Part shown: positions 61,826 through 64,000 of the stretch, piece by piece
Position numbering within the stretch: the stretch's first letter is position 1
How the letters are laid out: the number at the start of each line of letters is the position of its first letter
Origin: SMYC01 sp963578475
GTDB taxonomy: Bacteria > Acidobacteriota > Vicinamibacteria > Marinacidobacterales > SMYC01
Assembly (NCBI GenBank): GCA_963578475.1
Contig: CAUZCL010000017.1
Span: 24,432 to 88,431, forward strand
Direction: 5' to 3'
Length of the DNA stretch: 64,000 bases
Program-made: the position numbers and the translations under genes
Notes under the pieces: generated by a model
Told to the model about the DNA's origin: nothing
The model's input: only the letters and a program-made list of their open reading frames with translations
Database searches by the model: none

Positions 61826-62221
61826 ATGGATTCCATGATCCCGAGCAAACTTTTTTTCAAGATCGGGGAAGTGTGCGAGCTCACCGACACCCAACCTTAC
61901 GTGCTTCGTTACTGGGAGTCGGAGTTTCCGGCACTGACCCCCGCCAAGAACAATTCAGGCCAGCGCATTTATCGCCGTCACGACATCGAGACGATCCAGC
62001 GAATCAAAATGCTCTTATACGAAGAGGGATTCACAATCGCGGGGGCTAAAAAGAAGCTGGAGCAAGAAATGAAAGAGCAATCAAAGGGCGCGGTGCCAAC
62101 ACCGGCGGCTAAGAAGTCGAACGGTGAGGCCACGTTCGATGACGAAGTCAAAGAGATCAAGGCAGAGCTACACGGAATACTCGAGATGCTCGACCGCGAT
62201 TTGACGGCGAGCCAGAAGTAG
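61826..62221 (+). CDS. MerR family transcriptional regulator
   Basis: A 131-residue regulator. The winged-helix start FFKIGEVCELTDTQPYVLRY, WESEFPALTPAKNNSGQRIY and RRHDIETIQRIKMLLYEEGF form a complete MerR DNA-binding domain; a coiled coil (EVKEIKAELHGILEMLDRDL) follows for dimerisation. No metal- or drug-binding Cys is present. Such MerR proteins beside ihfA-like genes are common but their targets are unknown. The tRNA-Pro gene follows. Confidence 0.9.
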   Translation: MDSMIPSKLFFKIGEVCELTDTQPYVLRYWESEFPALTPAKNNSGQRIYRRHDIETIQRIKMLLYEEGFTIAGAKKKLEQEMKEQSKGAVPTPAAKKSNGEATFDDEVKEIKAELHGILEMLDRDLTASQK

Positions 62222-62306
62222 CGTTGAAGTTGATCTGACGACGTGCTATCGTCGCGATCCTACCGCGCGACCCTCCACGAGGACGGCGCAACATGCGGAA
62301 TGGGAT

Positions 62307-62383
62307 CGGGACGTAGCGCAGCCTGGTAGCGCACTTGCTTGGGGTGCAAGTGGTCGTCGGTTCAAATCCGGCCGTCCCGACCA
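62307..62383 (+). tRNA. tRNA-Pro (GGG)
   Basis: A 77-base cloverleaf. The acceptor arm CGGGACG pairs with CGTCCCG, the D stem is GCGC/GCGC, the anticodon stem CTTGC/GCAAG encloses loop TTGGGGT with anticodon GGG, the T arm GTCGG/CCGGC encloses TTCAAAT, and CCA is encoded at 62381-62383. Confidence 0.95.
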
Positions 62384-62486
62384 TTCTGAGACCCACGTTT
62401 CAGATGGGTAGTTGAAGGGACGCTACCCGAAGCTTCGAGCTCCAAAACGGCCAAACGGAACAACGGCAAACGGAAGGAGTGTCGCC

Positions 62487-63245
62487 ATTCTGGACATCCT
62501 GGTCACGAACGATGACGGCGTGCACGCGCCTGGGATCAAGGCGCTTGCTGAGAAACTTCGCGAAATAGGCGACGTCACCGTTGTGGCGCCTTTGCGCGAG
62601 ATGAGCGCCGTGAGCCACGCGCTAACGATTTCGGCACCGCTGCGATTCGAGCACCTCGAAGACCGGACGTTTTTCGTGGAAGGCACACCCGCGGACTGCG
62701 TGAACTTGGCCGTTGGAAAGCTTCTACCGAATCGCCCGGACATCGTGGTCTCGGGCATCAATCGCGGCGCGAACGTGGGCGACGACATCGTCTATTCGGG
62801 AACGGTGGCGGGAGCGCGCGAAGCGGCGATGCTAGGCGTTCCGTCGGTCGCCATCTCGCTCGCGAGCAAGGACGAAGATGCCGACTACAGTGCGGCTGCA
62901 AGCTTCGCCGCCGAGGTCGTGCGCACCTTAGCCGAGAAGAAGGACTGGAGCCGGAGGACCTTCTTGAACGTCAACGTCCCTAGAGGAAAGGTTCACGGTG
63001 TCCGCGTCACGAGCCAGGGACGGCGCGACTTCTGGGCCAAAGTCGAGGAGCGCGTCGACCCGCGCTCACGCGTGTACTACTGGATCAAACAAGGCTTCAG
63101 CCGCTGGGAAAAAAACGGAATATCGGACATCCATGCACTCCGTAGCCACTACATCTCTGTCACGCCCCTCCAATTCGACTTCACGAACTACAAAGCGCTC
63201 GACGAGCTCGCGTCCTGGGATCTCCGCTTCAACGGCACGAAGTAG
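62487..63245 (+). CDS. surE: 5'/3'-nucleotidase SurE
   Basis: A stationary-phase survival nucleotidase of about 252 residues that dephosphorylates nucleoside monophosphates. DILVTNDDGVHAPGIKALAE, SAVSHALTISAPLRFE, GTPADCVNLAV, VSGINRGANVGDDIVYSGTV and AGAREAAMLG are conserved with the metal Asp pair and Asn. No ATG or GTG lies where the family starts. GGAAGGAG ends at 62479, seven bases before an ATT (62487) and ten before a CTG (62490), so a non-AUG start is likely; an upstream TTG (62412) would add 25 unrelated basic residues. Confidence 0.92.
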   Translation: MLDILVTNDDGVHAPGIKALAEKLREIGDVTVVAPLREMSAVSHALTISAPLRFEHLEDRTFFVEGTPADCVNLAVGKLLPNRPDIVVSGINRGANVGDDIVYSGTVAGAREAAMLGVPSVAISLASKDEDADYSAAASFAAEVVRTLAEKKDWSRRTFLNVNVPRGKVHGVRVTSQGRRDFWAKVEERVDPRSRVYYWIKQGFSRWEKNGISDIHALRSHYISVTPLQFDFTNYKALDELASWDLRFNGTK

Positions 63246-63349
63246 CTCCACCGCGGCGATTCAAGTTTTTTGCACGCGACGCTTGAGCTCGGTTCCTACG
63301 TTCGATTACAATGAGCGATCCCAAGAAGCCAACGACGGGGGAGAAAACT

Positions 63350-63739
63350 ATGAGCAAGGCATCGGAATTACCACCGCCCGTACCAACGCCACAAGCCGCG
63401 AGTTCCGGAAAAGCACAAGTGGGCGGTATGGACGAAAACGTTGCTGGAGCGCTGTCCTATCTCGTGATCATCGCGATCGTTTGGTTGATCCTCGAGCCCT
63501 ACAAGAACAATAAATTTGTGCGATTCCACTCGATCCAGGCGATTGCGCTTTCAGTCGTCTCGATGGGGCTCAAGATCGTGCTCGGGTTCATCCCCATCCT
63601 GGGCTGGATCGTGCTTATGTTCCTACCGCTCGCGATGTTCGTGGTCTGGGTCATCTGCTTCGTGAAGGCGTTCCAGGGCCAGATGTTCAAACTCCCAGTC
63701 ATCGGAGATTTCGCTGAGCAGCAAGCGAATCCTGAATAA
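63350..63739 (+). CDS. small DUF4870-like membrane protein
   Basis: A 129-residue membrane protein with a Pro-rich cytoplasmic start (PPPVPTPQAA) and three helices: NVAGALSYLVIIAIVWLILE, the helix around AIALSVVSMGLKIVLGFIPI, and a third ending VVWVICFVKAFQGQ. The NNKFVRFHSIQAI segment between helices is the hallmark of DUF4870/Tic20-like proteins of unknown function. I take ATG 63350 because GGGGGAG lies six bases upstream; an in-frame ATG at 63311 has no ribosome site. Confidence 0.85.
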   Translation: MSKASELPPPVPTPQAASSGKAQVGGMDENVAGALSYLVIIAIVWLILEPYKNNKFVRFHSIQAIALSVVSMGLKIVLGFIPILGWIVLMFLPLAMFVVWVICFVKAFQGQMFKLPVIGDFAEQQANPE

Positions 63740-63807
63740 GCGCCGACATCCGGAGAACCGCTTCTGACCAAGCGCGTTCCGGTGTAAACTAATAGCCTTG
63801 CCTAGGT

Positions 63808-64000
<193 letters not shown>

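Overview
The window looks like a chromosomal segment of a GC-rich, Gram-negative-type bacterium, most likely an Acidobacteriota member or a close relative. This is inferred from gene content and order only: BamD-type lipoprotein, lipoproteins with lipoboxes, a large DUF349 protein, rsmB-PASTA-rpe order, the LonB-like protease and UDP-sugar/exopolysaccharide genes. No rRNA, CRISPR array or complete mobile element is visible. Coding density is high and no gene-free stretch exceeds about 300 bases.

Layout. 1-5564 (minus strand) is a housekeeping run: rsmB, a triple-PASTA membrane protein, rpe, a hot-dog thioesterase, a UDP-glucuronate epimerase-like SDR, a BamD-like lipoprotein and the start of a secreted protein. 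5583-8105 is a Lon-family protease. 8085-10501 (minus) is def-fmt-GDPD, followed outward by a soluble histidine kinase and, divergently, a YHS-HMA-CopA copper ATPase. 13937-18701 holds a 948-residue DUF349 protein, a small secreted protein and a TPR protein. 18730-22965 (minus) is a molybdopterin oxidoreductase with a fused four-cluster ferredoxin/NrfD partner, next to an MFS transporter and an alpha/beta hydrolase.

25.1-32.4 kb mixes intact genes (pgsA-like, a secreted hydrolase, an amidase) with many broken ones: a frameshifted small gene, a MltF-type transglycosylase with two in-frame stops, an amidase separated from its likely Tat signal segment, and C-terminal fragments of an unknown protein, pyruvate kinase and a subtilase. 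32.4-38.7 kb carries an FAD oxidoreductase, PepP, and a TAXI-TRAP transporter operon ending in a secreted creatininase-family enzyme.

38.8-54.0 kb is an envelope/exopolysaccharide region: UXS-type decarboxylase, a priming sugar-phosphate transferase, four GT1/GT2/GT4 glycosyltransferases, a SenB-like (TIGR04348-type) glycosyltransferase, Ugd, GalE, a PLP aminotransferase and an MsbA-like ABC exporter. It is interrupted at 43.9-45.3 kb by a decayed YCII/ECF42-type sigma locus and a PilZ gene. The sugar-nucleotide genes fit one scheme: UDP-glucose to UDP-glucuronate (Ugd), then UDP-xylose (UXS) or UDP-galacturonate (epimerase near 1.3 kb).

54-64 kb is core again: yicC, gmk, family 4 uracil-DNA glycosylase, priA, a site-2 protease, HU, der, an IHF/HU-like protein, a MerR regulator, two tRNA-Pro genes (GGG and CGG), surE and a small membrane protein. 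The last tRNA is followed by a short repeat-bearing tract that may be an integration site.

The most notable signals outside ordinary genes are heptad-phased short tandem repeats at four gene borders (18.68, 38.68, 41.19, 52.17 kb), a 17-bp perfect inverted repeat near 52.05 kb, the concentration of gene remnants, and the SenB-like gene without SenA or SenC neighbours.
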